A DNA stretch of 44,640 nucleotides. Source: Peptostreptococcaceae bacterium (GTDB lineage Bacteria; Bacillota; Clostridia; Peptostreptococcales; Acidaminobacteraceae). A model generated the notes under the pieces. It saw only the letters and a list, made by a program, of their open reading frames with translations. It did no database searches and was not told the origin of the DNA. Shown here one piece after another: positions 8,321 through 19,139 of this stretch (position 1 is its first letter; each line of letters opens with the position of its first letter). Location: the NCBI GenBank assembly GCA_027064135.1, contig JAMOQG010000082.1, forward strand, positions 1 through 44,640. The letters are read 5' to 3'. The translations under genes and the position numbers were made by a program.

Positions 8321-9445
8321 ATGAAAGAAAAAATAAAGATTATGACAATATTTGGAACTAGGCCAGAAGCTATTAAAATGGTACCAGTTGTTAATGTATT
8401 AAGAAAAGATCCGATGATTGAGCTTATTGTTTGTGTGTCAGCACAGCATAGAGAAATGCTTGATCAAGTTTTGAAAAGATTTGGTATTATACCTGATTAT
8501 GATTTGGATATCATGGAGGAAAATCAAACTTTAAGTAAAATAACATCAAAAATTTTGTTAGGCCTTGAAGAAGTATTTAAAGTTGAAAGACCAAATATGA
8601 TATTGGTGCATGGTGATACTACGACAACTTTATCGGCTACTTTAGCGGCTTTTTATAATGGAATTGATATTGGTCATGTTGAAGCAGGTTTAAGAAGTGG
8701 AGATTTATATTCTCCTTACCCTGAAGAAGCAAATAGAGCCCTTACTGGAAGAATTGCGAATATTCATTTTTCTCCAACGGATGGAAATGTTTCAAATTTA
8801 ATTAAAGAAAATATTAGTAAAGAAAAAATAATAAAAACTGGAAATACTGTAATTGATGCACTTGTAAATGTTATTAAGGATGATTATGTTTTTTCGGATG
8901 AATCATTAAATAAAATTGATTATGAAAATAAGAAAGTTATACTTCTTACTGCTCACAGAAGAGAAAATTTAGGTGAGCCAATGGAAAATATTTTTAAAGC
9001 AGTAAAAAGATTAGTTTTAGAAAATGATGATGTTGAATTAATATTTCCAATGCATCTTAATCCAAAAGTAAGGATGATTGCTAGAAAATATTTAGAAAAT
9101 AATAAAAAAATTCATCTTATTGAACCTCTTGATTATGAACCTTTTGCAAATTTAATGAATAAATCTTATTTAATACTGACTGATTCAGGTGGTATACAAG
9201 AAGAAGCACCAGCGCTTGGAAAACCAGTTTTAGTGTTAAGAACTGAAACTGAAAGACCTGAGGCTGTGGAAGCTGGAACGGTTAAGATGGTTGGGATTGA
9301 TGAAAATGTTATATATAGAGAAGCAAATGAATTAATAAATGATAATGAACAATATAAGAGAATGTCAAATGCTATTAATCCTTATGGGGATGGGAAAGCA
9401 TCTTTAAGAATAGTAGAGGCAATAAAAACATATTATTCTAATTAA
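8321..9445 (+). CDS. wecB: UDP-N-acetylglucosamine 2-epimerase (non-hydrolysing)
   Basis: Interconverts UDP-GlcNAc and UDP-ManNAc, supplying ManNAc for teichoic-acid linkage units or surface polysaccharide (called MnaA in Bacillus). The 374-residue GT-B-fold protein has GTRPEAIKMVPV at the N-terminus, HVEAGLRSGD at 119-128 followed by PEEANR, and the nucleotide-binding DSGGIQEEAP and RTETERPEA near the C-terminus. A hydrolysing NeuC-type enzyme would differ in these motifs. The ATG follows AGGAGTTGTT 8 bases after tagO, indicating one transcript. Confidence 0.94.
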   Translation: MKEKIKIMTIFGTRPEAIKMVPVVNVLRKDPMIELIVCVSAQHREMLDQVLKRFGIIPDYDLDIMEENQTLSKITSKILLGLEEVFKVERPNMILVHGDTTTTLSATLAAFYNGIDIGHVEAGLRSGDLYSPYPEEANRALTGRIANIHFSPTDGNVSNLIKENISKEKIIKTGNTVIDALVNVIKDDYVFSDESLNKIDYENKKVILLTAHRRENLGEPMENIFKAVKRLVLENDDVELIFPMHLNPKVRMIARKYLENNKKIHLIEPLDYEPFANLMNKSYLILTDSGGIQEEAPALGKPVLVLRTETERPEAVEAGTVKMVGIDENVIYREANELINDNEQYKRMSNAINPYGDGKASLRIVEAIKTYYSN

Positions 9446-9464
9446 AACTTTATAAGGGGGGAGA

Positions 9465-10118
9465 ATGAAAAAAATAATATCATTGGAGGAAGCAGCAAAA
9501 CTTGTAAAAGACGACATGACAATAATGGTTGGTGGTTTTTTAGGAGTTGGTTCACCAGAAAAGATTTTAAAAGAATTAATTAAAAATAATGTTAAGAATC
9601 TAACACTTATTGCAAATGATACCTCTTTTCCAGGGCAAGATTATGGAGATCTAGTCGTTCATAAAATGGTAAAAAAAGTAATTGTATCTCATATTGGAAC
9701 AAATAAAGAAACTGGAAATCAAATGCATTCAAAAGAATTAGAAGTAGTGCTTGTTCCGCAAGGAACATTAGCTGAACAGATTAGAGCTTATGGAGCGGGA
9801 CTTGGCGCAGTAATTACACCAACAGGAATTGGTACTGTGGTTGAAGAAGGAAAAGAAATTTTAGAAGTTGATGGTAAAAGATATATTGTTGAAAAGCCAT
9901 TAAGAGCTGATATCGCATTAATTAGAGCAAGTAAAGCGGATAAAAATGGAAATTTGATTTACGATAAATCAGCTAGAAATTTTAATCCTATAATGGCTAT
10001 GGCTGCTGATATTGTAATAGTTGAAGCTGATGAAATTGTAGAAGTAGGAGAACTAGATCCAAATTTTGTTATGACACCACATATTTTTGTTGATTATATA
10101 GTTGGAGATGATAAATAA
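9465..10118 (+). CDS. CoA-transferase subunit alpha (AtoD/CtfA/ScoA type)
   Basis: The alpha half of a two-subunit family I CoA-transferase moving CoA between short-chain acids, as in acetoacetate or butyrate metabolism. The 217-residue protein has the family pattern MVGGFLGVGSPEKILKEL at about 22-39 and GAGLGAVITPTGIGT around 110-125. The start is preceded by AAGGGGGGAG. Its stop overlaps the start of the beta-subunit gene by one base (TAATG), so the halves are translationally coupled. Substrates cannot be read from sequence; acetate, butyrate or acetoacetate are the usual ones. Its position between cell-wall genes and the atp operon is unusual. Confidence 0.88.
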   Translation: MKKIISLEEAAKLVKDDMTIMVGGFLGVGSPEKILKELIKNNVKNLTLIANDTSFPGQDYGDLVVHKMVKKVIVSHIGTNKETGNQMHSKELEVVLVPQGTLAEQIRAYGAGLGAVITPTGIGTVVEEGKEILEVDGKRYIVEKPLRADIALIRASKADKNGNLIYDKSARNFNPIMAMAADIVIVEADEIVEVGELDPNFVMTPHIFVDYIVGDDK

Positions 10119-10777
10119 TGGATAAAAATAAAGTAAAAGAGATAATTGCTAGAAGAGTTGCTAAAGAATTTAAAGATGGACAATTAGTAAATTTAGGTAT
10201 TGGTTTACCTACTTTGGTGGCAAATTATATTTCACATGATATTGATGTTACATTACAATCTGAAAATGGTTTTATTGGAATGGGGATTGCGCCTAAAGAA
10301 GGTGAAGAAGATCCTAATTTAACAAATGCTGGAGCGCTTCCTGCTACTATTAAAAATAGTGGAGCTTTTTTTGATAGTGCAACATCATTTGCAATAATTA
10401 GAGGTGGACACCTTGATTATACTGTTTTAGGTGCATTACAGGTGGATGAAAAAGGAAATTTGGCAAATTGGATGATTCCTGGTAAATTAGTACCCGGTAT
10501 GGGCGGAGCTATGGATTTAGTAACAGGAGCAAAAAAAGTAATAATTGCAATGACACATACTTCAAGAGGAAATGTTAAGATTTTAGAAGAATGCACTTTG
10601 CCTTTAACAGCTAAAAGTCAAGTTGATATGATAGTAACAGAAATGGGAGTTATGAAAATCACTGATAAGGGTATAGTTCTTATTGAAAAGAATCCAGAAT
10701 TTACAGTTGAAGAGGTACAGAAAGTTACTTTTGCAAAATTAATAATTTCGGATGATATGAAAGAAATGGAAATATAA
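10118..10777 (+). CDS. CoA-transferase subunit beta (AtoA/CtfB/ScoB type)
   Basis: The catalytic beta subunit paired with the gene upstream. The 219-residue protein has SENGFIGMG, in which E49 corresponds to the glutamate that forms the glutamyl-CoA thioester in this family. NLGIGLPTLVANYI near the N-terminus and GGAMDLVTGAKKVI near 133-146 are family hallmarks. The pair likely works in butyrate formation or amino-acid fermentation, but that is an inference from Clostridia in general. It is followed by the atp promoter region with no clear terminator between. Confidence 0.9.
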   Translation: MDKNKVKEIIARRVAKEFKDGQLVNLGIGLPTLVANYISHDIDVTLQSENGFIGMGIAPKEGEEDPNLTNAGALPATIKNSGAFFDSATSFAIIRGGHLDYTVLGALQVDEKGNLANWMIPGKLVPGMGGAMDLVTGAKKVIIAMTHTSRGNVKILEECTLPLTAKSQVDMIVTEMGVMKITDKGIVLIEKNPEFTVEEVQKVTFAKLIISDDMKEMEI

Positions 10778-10816
10778 TAATATATTAAGTAACTGTAATA
10801 ATAGATTGATTATTTT

Positions 10817-10845
10817 TTGACAATCTTTATTAAGTATTATATTAT
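10817..10845 (+). promoter_or_regulatory. Sigma-A promoter of the ATP synthase operon
   Basis: A consensus -35 TTGACA at 10817-10822 and TATTAT at 10840-10845 are spaced by 17 bases. This is the best-matched vegetative promoter in the window. It predicts transcription starting near 10852, which affects the choice of start for the first gene. Confidence 0.75.
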
Positions 10846-10877
10846 CTAGAATGAGAGAGCTGAAAGTGGGGGAGTTT

Positions 10878-11123
10878 GTGTCTGGATTAAAGTTTAAAGA
10901 TTATGAAAATTTAACTCTGATTAGCCAAATAGCATTAATTATGATTATACCTATTTTTGGAGGTCTTTTTTTAGGAAAATGGTTAGACGAAAAACTACAA
11001 ACTGGCAATATATTTTTACTGACAATGATAATTCTTGGTGTAATTATTGCCTTTTTAAATTTATTTAAATATACAATGAGAGGTATAAAAAATAGAGATG
11101 ACAAAGATGACGAAGATGAATAA
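10878..11123 (+). CDS. atpZ: AtpZ/AtpI family small membrane protein, first gene of atp operon
   Basis: A small protein with two membrane segments (about residues 15-33 and 43-63 from the GTG start) of the AtpZ family (putative F0F1-ATPase subunit). It is thought to help ion channel or c-ring assembly together with AtpI. I chose the GTG at 10878 (81 residues), just downstream of GGGGGAG at 10868-10874. An in-frame ATG at 10851 would give 90 residues, but it coincides with the transcript start predicted from the promoter and has no ribosome binding site. The SD-to-GTG spacing of about 3 bases is short, so the start stays uncertain. The acidic, charged C-terminus overlaps atpI. Confidence 0.75.
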   Translation: MSGLKFKDYENLTLISQIALIMIIPIFGGLFLGKWLDEKLQTGNIFLLTMIILGVIIAFLNLFKYTMRGIKNRDDKDDEDE

Positions 11124-11517
11124 ACTGAGACAAACAAGAAATCAAATTGTTAAATTAACTTTTATTTTAGGAGTTTTAATTACTATAATTTTATGTATAT
11201 TTTTTGACGATAAATTAGGGATTATTTTTGGGACTATTTTTGGAACTTTTATTTCAATTTTAAATTTTATAGAATTAGAAAAGACATTAATAAAAGCTTC
11301 AGTAATGAAACCTAGAAATGCACAAAGTTATACAACGAAACATTATTTTTTGCGTTATGGTATAATAGCTATTGTAGTATTAATATCAATTAAAGCTAAT
11401 TATATTAACGAATATGCAACGATTATTGGTTTACTATTATTAAAATTTGTTGTAATATTTACAAATTTATTTAATGATAAAGAATATTTTAAAAGAATAT
11501 ATAGGAAGGAGGGATAA
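11098..11517 (+). CDS. atpI: ATP synthase subunit I (AtpI)
   Basis: A 139-residue membrane protein in the AtpI position, with four hydrophobic segments (about 17-37, 40-60, 80-96, 100-120). AtpI assists c-ring assembly. Sequence conservation of the family is weak, so the call relies on topology and on its place directly before atpB. It overlaps the end of atpZ. Three in-frame ATGs (11098, 11107, 11116) lie within the overlap and none has a clear ribosome binding site, so translation is probably coupled and the exact start is open. Confidence 0.75.
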   Translation: MTKMTKMNKLRQTRNQIVKLTFILGVLITIILCIFFDDKLGIIFGTIFGTFISILNFIELEKTLIKASVMKPRNAQSYTTKHYFLRYGIIAIVVLISIKANYINEYATIIGLLLLKFVVIFTNLFNDKEYFKRIYRKEG

Positions 11518-11519
11518 TT

Positions 11520-12209
11520 TTGAGTGAAGGTTTTGGTCCACAAAAGGTGTTTGAGATTTTTGGAATGCCAATTACTAATACTGTTACAGTTACTTGGTTA
11601 ATTATGGCTATTGTAATTTCAGTTTCGTATTTTGCTACTAGAAATCTTAAAAAGAAAGCAAGTGGAGCACAAGTTATTACAGAGCTAGTTGTCAGTTCAA
11701 TTAATAATTTAACTGAACAAACTATGGGGGAAAAATTAAAAGCATTTTCTCCGTATATTGGAACTTTGCTAATATTTATTGGTATTTCAAATATTTCCGG
11801 GTTATTTGGTGTTAGACCACCAACAGCGGACGTAAATACAACTTTAAGTTTAGCTATTGTTACATTTTTTATGATTCATTTTTTTGGAATTAAATATAAT
11901 GGACTTAAGTATTTAAAAGGATTTGCTGAACCATTTGTTTTACTGTTACCACTGAATATTATGGGTGAATTAGCAACACCAATTTCATTAGGTTTTCGTT
12001 TGTTTGGGAACATTGTTGGTGGAATGATTATAATAAATTTACTTTATGGTGCACTAGCTAATTTCACACCTGAATTTATTGGTATTCCATTGCTACAAGC
12101 AGGTATACCAGTTGTATTTCATATCTATTTTGATTTATTTGCAGGAGTATTACAATCCTTCATTTTTGCAATGTTAACTATGGTATTTATATCAATAGCA
12201 GTAGATTAG
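11520..12209 (+). CDS. atpB: ATP synthase F0 subunit a
   Basis: The membrane stator subunit that carries ions to and from the c ring. The 229-residue protein has the essential arginine R160 in SLGFRLFGNIVGG, equivalent to E. coli R210, and ends with a hydrophobic hairpin containing FDLFAGVLQSFIFAMLT. The start is TTG at 11520, behind a very strong GGAAGGAGG at 11503-11511 that lies within the last codons of atpI. It is followed by three c-subunit genes rather than one. Confidence 0.95.
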   Translation: MSEGFGPQKVFEIFGMPITNTVTVTWLIMAIVISVSYFATRNLKKKASGAQVITELVVSSINNLTEQTMGEKLKAFSPYIGTLLIFIGISNISGLFGVRPPTADVNTTLSLAIVTFFMIHFFGIKYNGLKYLKGFAEPFVLLLPLNIMGELATPISLGFRLFGNIVGGMIIINLLYGALANFTPEFIGIPLLQAGIPVVFHIYFDLFAGVLQSFIFAMLTMVFISIAVD

Positions 12210-12214
12210 TTTGA

Positions 12215-13312
<1,098 letters not shown>

Positions 13313-13316
13313 ATAA

Positions 13317-13607
<291 letters not shown>

Positions 13608-13632
13608 AATTCCTTAAAAAGGAGGCAGAATT

Positions 13633-14166
13633 ATGGGATTTAATTTAATAACAGCCAATTTAAGACTTGGTTTAGTAGAATTTAATGCAACCTTCTTTTT
13701 CCAAATATTTAATACGTTTGTGTTATATTTGTTTCTTAGAAAAATGTTATTTAAGCCTGTAACGGAATTAATTGAAAAACGTGAAATGGAAATAGCATCA
13801 GATATTGATAATGCTGCTATAAAAAACGAAGAGGCTGATGAATTAAAGAAAGAATATAACAAAAAAATTAAAACAATTGAAAATGAAGGCAAAAAAATAA
13901 TTAAAGAAGCTAAGATGGTAGCTGAAAAAGAAGCTTCGAGAATTATGGAAAAAGTACGTGAAGATGAAAAAGAAATAAGACTTAAAAATCAAATTGAATT
14001 GGAAAGAGAAAAAATAAAAGCGGTTAATGAATTAAAAGATGAAATAAGTAATTTAACTATAATGGCAGCTTCAAAAGTTGTGGGGAAAAATCTTAAACTT
14101 GAAGACCATATAGCCCTAATAGATCAATTTATTGATGAGGTGGGGGATACAAAATGGCAAAATTAG
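13633..14166 (+). CDS. atpF: ATP synthase F0 subunit b
   Basis: The peripheral stalk subunit linking subunit a to the F1 head through delta. The 177-residue protein has one N-terminal membrane segment (about 21-38) followed by a long charged helix rich in Lys and Glu, expected to form a dimeric coiled coil. FRKM/FKPVTELIEKRE after the membrane segment is typical of b subunits. It follows AAAAGGAGG and overlaps the start of atpH by 13 bases. Confidence 0.93.
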   Translation: MGFNLITANLRLGLVEFNATFFFQIFNTFVLYLFLRKMLFKPVTELIEKREMEIASDIDNAAIKNEEADELKKEYNKKIKTIENEGKKIIKEAKMVAEKEASRIMEKVREDEKEIRLKNQIELEREKIKAVNELKDEISNLTIMAASKVVGKNLKLEDHIALIDQFIDEVGDTKWQN

Positions 14167-14696
14167 TTGGGTCAACATATGCAAACTCATTATTCGAAAT
14201 TGCTTTAGAAATGAATAGTGTGGATGATATTGCAAGAGAATTGGATTTTATAATAGAAACTTTTGAAAGAGAAAAAGATTTTTATAATTTTTTTATTTCA
14301 CCCGAAGTTTCTAAAATGAAAAGAAAAGAAGTAATTGAAAATGTATATGGTGGTAAAATGTCAAATGAAATTACTAACTTTTTAAAATTATTAATTGATA
14401 AAGATAGAGCAAGTGAGATGTTTTCAATTAAGATATTTTTTGATAATCTACTTTTTGAAAGTAGAAATGTGAAAAGAGTAACTATAGAATCTGTTGTAGA
14501 ATTAACAGATGGACATAAAAGAAAATTAATTGAAAAATTATCTAAAGCGACTGAAAGTGAAATAATTTTAAAAAACATTGTGAAACCTGAAATATTAGGC
14601 GGTGTTATTTTAAGAATGGACAATGAGGTAATTGATGATTCGATTTTGTCAAAATTGAATTCTATTGGAGAGAGTATATCGAAAATAATTATTTAG
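14154..14696 (+). CDS. atpH: ATP synthase F1 subunit delta
   Basis: Joins the b-subunit stalk to the top of the alpha3beta3 hexamer. The 180-residue protein begins KLVGSTYANSLFEIA, the OSCP/delta family start, and ends with a GGVILRMDNEVIDDSILSKL segment diagnostic of the family. The ATG lies within the end of atpF, so translation is coupled, with GAGGTGGGGG as ribosome binding site. Confidence 0.93.
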   Translation: MAKLVGSTYANSLFEIALEMNSVDDIARELDFIIETFEREKDFYNFFISPEVSKMKRKEVIENVYGGKMSNEITNFLKLLIDKDRASEMFSIKIFFDNLLFESRNVKRVTIESVVELTDGHKRKLIEKLSKATESEIILKNIVKPEILGGVILRMDNEVIDDSILSKLNSIGESISKIII

Positions 14697-14714
14697 TATG
14701 GGAGTGAGAAGATT

Positions 14715-16250
14715 ATGAATCTTAGACCAGAAGAAATAAATTCTGTTATTAAAGAACAAATTAAAAATTATAAATCTTCTCTTCAAGTAGAAGATACTGG
14801 TACTGTAATTCAGGTTGGTGATGGAATTGCTAGAATTCATGGACTTGAAAAATGTATGGCAGGAGAATTATTGAAATTTCCTGGTAATATTTATGGTATG
14901 AGTCTTAACTTGGAAGAAGATAGTGTCGGAGCCGTATTATTAGGTTCTGATAGTAAAATTAGTGAAGGCGATATAGTTAAAAGAACTGAAAGAGTGGTTG
15001 AGGTTCCAGTTGGAGAGGCGATGTTTGGTAGAGTTGTTAATGCATTAGGTCAACCTATTGATGGTAAAGGTCCTATAAAAACTGATAAAACAAGACCGAT
15101 TGAAGCAAATGCACCTGGTGTAATTGCTAGAAAGTCTGTAAATCAACCGTTACAAACAGGCATAAAAGCTATTGATTCAATGATTCCAATTGGACGTGGA
15201 CAAAGAGAATTAATAATTGGTGATAGACAAACAGGTAAAACAGCTGTAGCTATTGACACTATTATTAATCAAAAAGATACTGATGTATATTGTATTTATG
15301 TTGCAATTGGACAGAAAAAATCAACTGTTGTTCAATTAACTCAGAAATTGGAAGAATACGGTGCAATGAGCTATACTACTGTAGTATTAGCTTCTGCAAG
15401 TGAACCTGCACCACTTCAATATATAGCACCATATAGTGGTTGCGCAATGGCAGAGGAATTAATGTATGAAGGAAAAGATGTTTTAATAATATATGATGAT
15501 TTATCTAAGCATGCTGTTGCTTATAGAGCGGTTTCATTATTATTAAGAAGACCACCAGGTCGGGAAGCTTATCCTGGAGATGTTTTTTATTTGCATTCAA
15601 GATTATTAGAGAGAGCTGCAAAATTAAGTGATGAGTTAGGTGGAGGATCAATTACTGCTCTTCCAATTATTGAAACTCAAGCTGGTGACGTTTCAGCTTA
15701 TATACCAACAAATGTAATATCAATTACAGATGGTCAAATTTTCTTAGAGACTGAGTTATTTGCTGCAGGTCAAAGACCAGCTGTAAATGCAGGAATTTCT
15801 GTATCTAGAGTAGGCGGAGATGCTCAAATAAAAGCTATGAAAAAAGTATCAGGGAAAATTAAACTTGACTTAGCTCAATATGCTGAATTAGAGTCTTTTG
15901 CACAGTTCGGATCGGATCTTGATGAAGAAACTAAAAATATATTAGGTCATGGTAAAAGATTAAGAGAAATTCTTAAACAACCACAATATAGACCTGTAGA
16001 TGTTGTTGATCAAATTGTTACTATTTATGCTGTAATCAATAAGGAACTTATGGATATTCCTGTTGAAGATATCATAAGATTTGAACGTGAATATATAGAG
16101 TTTGTAAATGAAAAATATCCTTCGTTAAGAGATAAAATTAGAAGTGAGCAGAAATTAACTGATGAGATTGAAGAGCAATTGAAAGTATCTATCTCTAAAT
16201 TTAAAGAAGGATTTAAAATTACTGAAGCTTCGAAAGTTGTAGTAGGTTAG
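14715..16250 (+). CDS. atpA: ATP synthase F1 subunit alpha
   Basis: The non-catalytic nucleotide-binding subunit, 511 residues. The Walker A motif is GDRQTGKT at 169-176, and the arginine finger reaching into the catalytic site of beta is R365 in [30 protein letters not shown] is the expected conserved loop. The beta-barrel domain occupies about 25-95, the nucleotide domain 95-375, and the helical C-terminal domain the rest. The ATG follows GGGAGTGAGA. Confidence 0.98.
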   Translation: MNLRPEEINSVIKEQIKNYKSSLQVEDTGTVIQVGDGIARIHGLEKCMAGELLKFPGNIYGMSLNLEEDSVGAVLLGSDSKISEGDIVKRTERVVEVPVGEAMFGRVVNALGQPIDGKGPIKTDKTRPIEANAPGVIARKSVNQPLQTGIKAIDSMIPIGRGQRELIIGDRQTGKTAVAIDTIINQKDTDVYCIYVAIGQKKSTVVQLTQKLEEYGAMSYTTVVLASASEPAPLQYIAPYSGCAMAEELMYEGKDVLIIYDDLSKHAVAYRAVSLLLRRPPGREAYPGDVFYLHSRLLERAAKLSDELGGGSITALPIIETQAGDVSAYIPTNVISITDGQIFLETELFAAGQRPAVNAGISVSRVGGDAQIKAMKKVSGKIKLDLAQYAELESFAQFGSDLDEETKNILGHGKRLREILKQPQYRPVDVVDQIVTIYAVINKELMDIPVEDIIRFEREYIEFVNEKYPSLRDKIRSEQKLTDEIEEQLKVSISKFKEGFKITEASKVVVG

Positions 16251-16272
16251 AGACTTTTGAAAGGAGATAGTT

Positions 16273-17142
16273 ATGGCAGGTGCTCGTGATATAAAAAGGA
16301 AAATTAAAAGTGTATCTAATACGAGACAAATAACTAAAGCTATGGAGTTGGTATCTACTTCAAAACTTAGAAAAGCAAAATCAAAATTAGATATTACTAA
16401 ACCATATTTTGATACAGTTTTAGAAACAATAAAAAGTGTTATTCAAAATGAAAAAAGTTTAAAACATAGATTCTTAACTAAAAGAGAGTCTAAAAATACA
16501 CTTTATATTGTTATAACTGCTGATAGAGGATTATGTGGGGGTTATAATTCAAATATTTTAAAAGAATCAGTAAAACAAATTGCTGCTGATGATACAAATG
16601 TGAAATTAATTACTATTGGTAAACAATCAAAAAATTTCTTTAAAAATTCACTGAATAAAACGATTAAATCTTATACTCATATTTCAGAGAGTCCTGAATT
16701 TAGTGATGCAAGACAAATCGCAGGAATTGCTTTGAAAATGTATGATGAAGAGTTAATTGATGAAATTAAATTGATATATACTAGAATGATTTCTAGTTTA
16801 AGTTTAGTTGCAACGACTTTAACTTTATTACCTGTTGAAGTTGATATGGAAAAAGAAAAAGATGCTGTTAATGATGAAATGAAAGATTTGGTTTCTTATG
16901 AACCATCAGCTGAAGAGGTATTAGATTTTATAATACCTAAATATATTGAAAGTGTTATTTATGGTGCATTAATTGAATCTTCAGCTGCTGAGCAATCAGC
17001 AAGAAGAATTGCCATGGAAAATGCTTCGGATAATGCAGATGAAATGATTGATGAATTAACATTAACTTATAACAAAGCAAGACAATCTGCTATTACACAA
17101 GAAATTACTGAAATTGTTGGTGGAGCAGAAGCATTAAAATAA
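16273..17142 (+). CDS. atpG: ATP synthase F1 subunit gamma
   Basis: The central rotor shaft, 289 residues. The N-terminal helix starts MAGARDIKRKIKSVSNTRQI and the C-terminal helix contains RRIAMENASDNADEMIDELTLTYN followed by ITQEITEIVGGAEAL, both family hallmarks. The middle Rossmann-like part includes TADRGLCGGYN. It follows AAAGGAGA, 22 bases after atpA. Confidence 0.97.
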   Translation: MAGARDIKRKIKSVSNTRQITKAMELVSTSKLRKAKSKLDITKPYFDTVLETIKSVIQNEKSLKHRFLTKRESKNTLYIVITADRGLCGGYNSNILKESVKQIAADDTNVKLITIGKQSKNFFKNSLNKTIKSYTHISESPEFSDARQIAGIALKMYDEELIDEIKLIYTRMISSLSLVATTLTLLPVEVDMEKEKDAVNDEMKDLVSYEPSAEEVLDFIIPKYIESVIYGALIESSAAEQSARRIAMENASDNADEMIDELTLTYNKARQSAITQEITEIVGGAEALK

Positions 17143-17170
17143 AAATAAGTTGAGAGGAAGTGAGTTTTAA

Positions 17171-18574
<1,404 letters not shown>

Positions 18575-18585
18575 GAGGTGATTGA

Positions 18586-18996
18586 ATGAGTTCGAAAATT
18601 CATTTAGAAATTGTTACACCAGACAAAAATTTTTACTCTGATGATGTTCAGATGTTTGTTATAGAAACTACAGAAGGAGAGATTGGTGTGTTAAATGATC
18701 ATGAACCTCTTGTAACTCCAGTTTCTACTGGACATATTTGGATAGATATTGGAGATAGTGGTAAGGAGAAAAATGCTTCTTGTTCAAAAGGTTTCTTAAC
18801 GATTAGTGATAATATAGCTACTGTAGTTGTAGATTCAGCTGAGTGGCAAGAAGAAATCGACATTGAAAGAGCTAAAAAATCTAAAGATAGAGCTAAAAAG
18901 CTTTTGGATGCAAGAACTGAAGAAATTGATGTGATAAGAGCAAAAGCATCTCTTAAAAGAGCAATAAATAGAATTAGGATTTCAGATTTAGAATAA
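18586..18996 (+). CDS. atpC: ATP synthase F1 subunit epsilon
   Basis: Rotor subunit and regulator of ATP hydrolysis, 136 residues. The N-terminal beta sandwich contains EGEIGVLNDHEPLVTPV, and the C-terminal two-helix part contains the expected ERAKKSKDRAKKLL. The DALLK-like ATP-binding motif of some bacilli is not obvious. The ATG follows AGAGGTGAT. It is the last gene of the operon. Confidence 0.95.
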   Translation: MSSKIHLEIVTPDKNFYSDDVQMFVIETTEGEIGVLNDHEPLVTPVSTGHIWIDIGDSGKEKNASCSKGFLTISDNIATVVVDSAEWQEEIDIERAKKSKDRAKKLLDARTEEIDVIRAKASLKRAINRIRISDLE

Positions 18997-19000
18997 AAGA

Positions 19001-19030
19001 AAGAGACAAGTTGAACTTGTCTCTTTTTTG
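19001..19030 (+). terminator. Rho-independent terminator of the atp operon
   Basis: A near-perfect inverted repeat (AAGAGACAAGT paired with ACTTGTCTCTT, tiny loop) at 19001-19025 runs directly into a T run. It begins 5 bases after atpC and lies outside the insertion sequence that follows. Confidence 0.92.
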
Positions 19031-19054
19031 TTGTCTAGAAAAGTGTATTGCTAA

Positions 19055-19081
19055 TTATAACTTGAGTTTAGAAGTTCAAAA
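19055..19081 (+). repeat. Left terminal inverted repeat of the insertion sequence
   Basis: Begins TTATAACTTGAGTTTAG; 24 of 27 bases match the reverse complement of the right end. The first six bases may be target sequence rather than element. Confidence 0.8.
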
Positions 19082-19084
19082 GAG

Positions 19085-19131
19085 AAAAACTAGCCATTAA
19101 CGTTTATATTACTGCGTTTTAGCTAGTTTTT
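19085..19131. terminator. Bidirectional terminator inside left end of the IS
   Basis: AAAAACTAGC at 19085-19094 pairs with GCTAGTTTTT at 19122-19131, with a second short stem (AACG/CGTT) inside the loop. The A run on one side and T run on the other allow termination in both directions. It would end the transposase transcript and also stop reading from the atp side into antisense of the transposase. Confidence 0.7.
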
Positions 19132-19139
19132 TTATTTTT

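Noticed and set aside
10851-10877. ATG at 10851 as the start of atpZ.
   Set aside because: It coincides with the transcript start predicted by the consensus promoter and has no ribosome binding site; a leaderless mRNA remains possible but less likely than the GTG at 10878.
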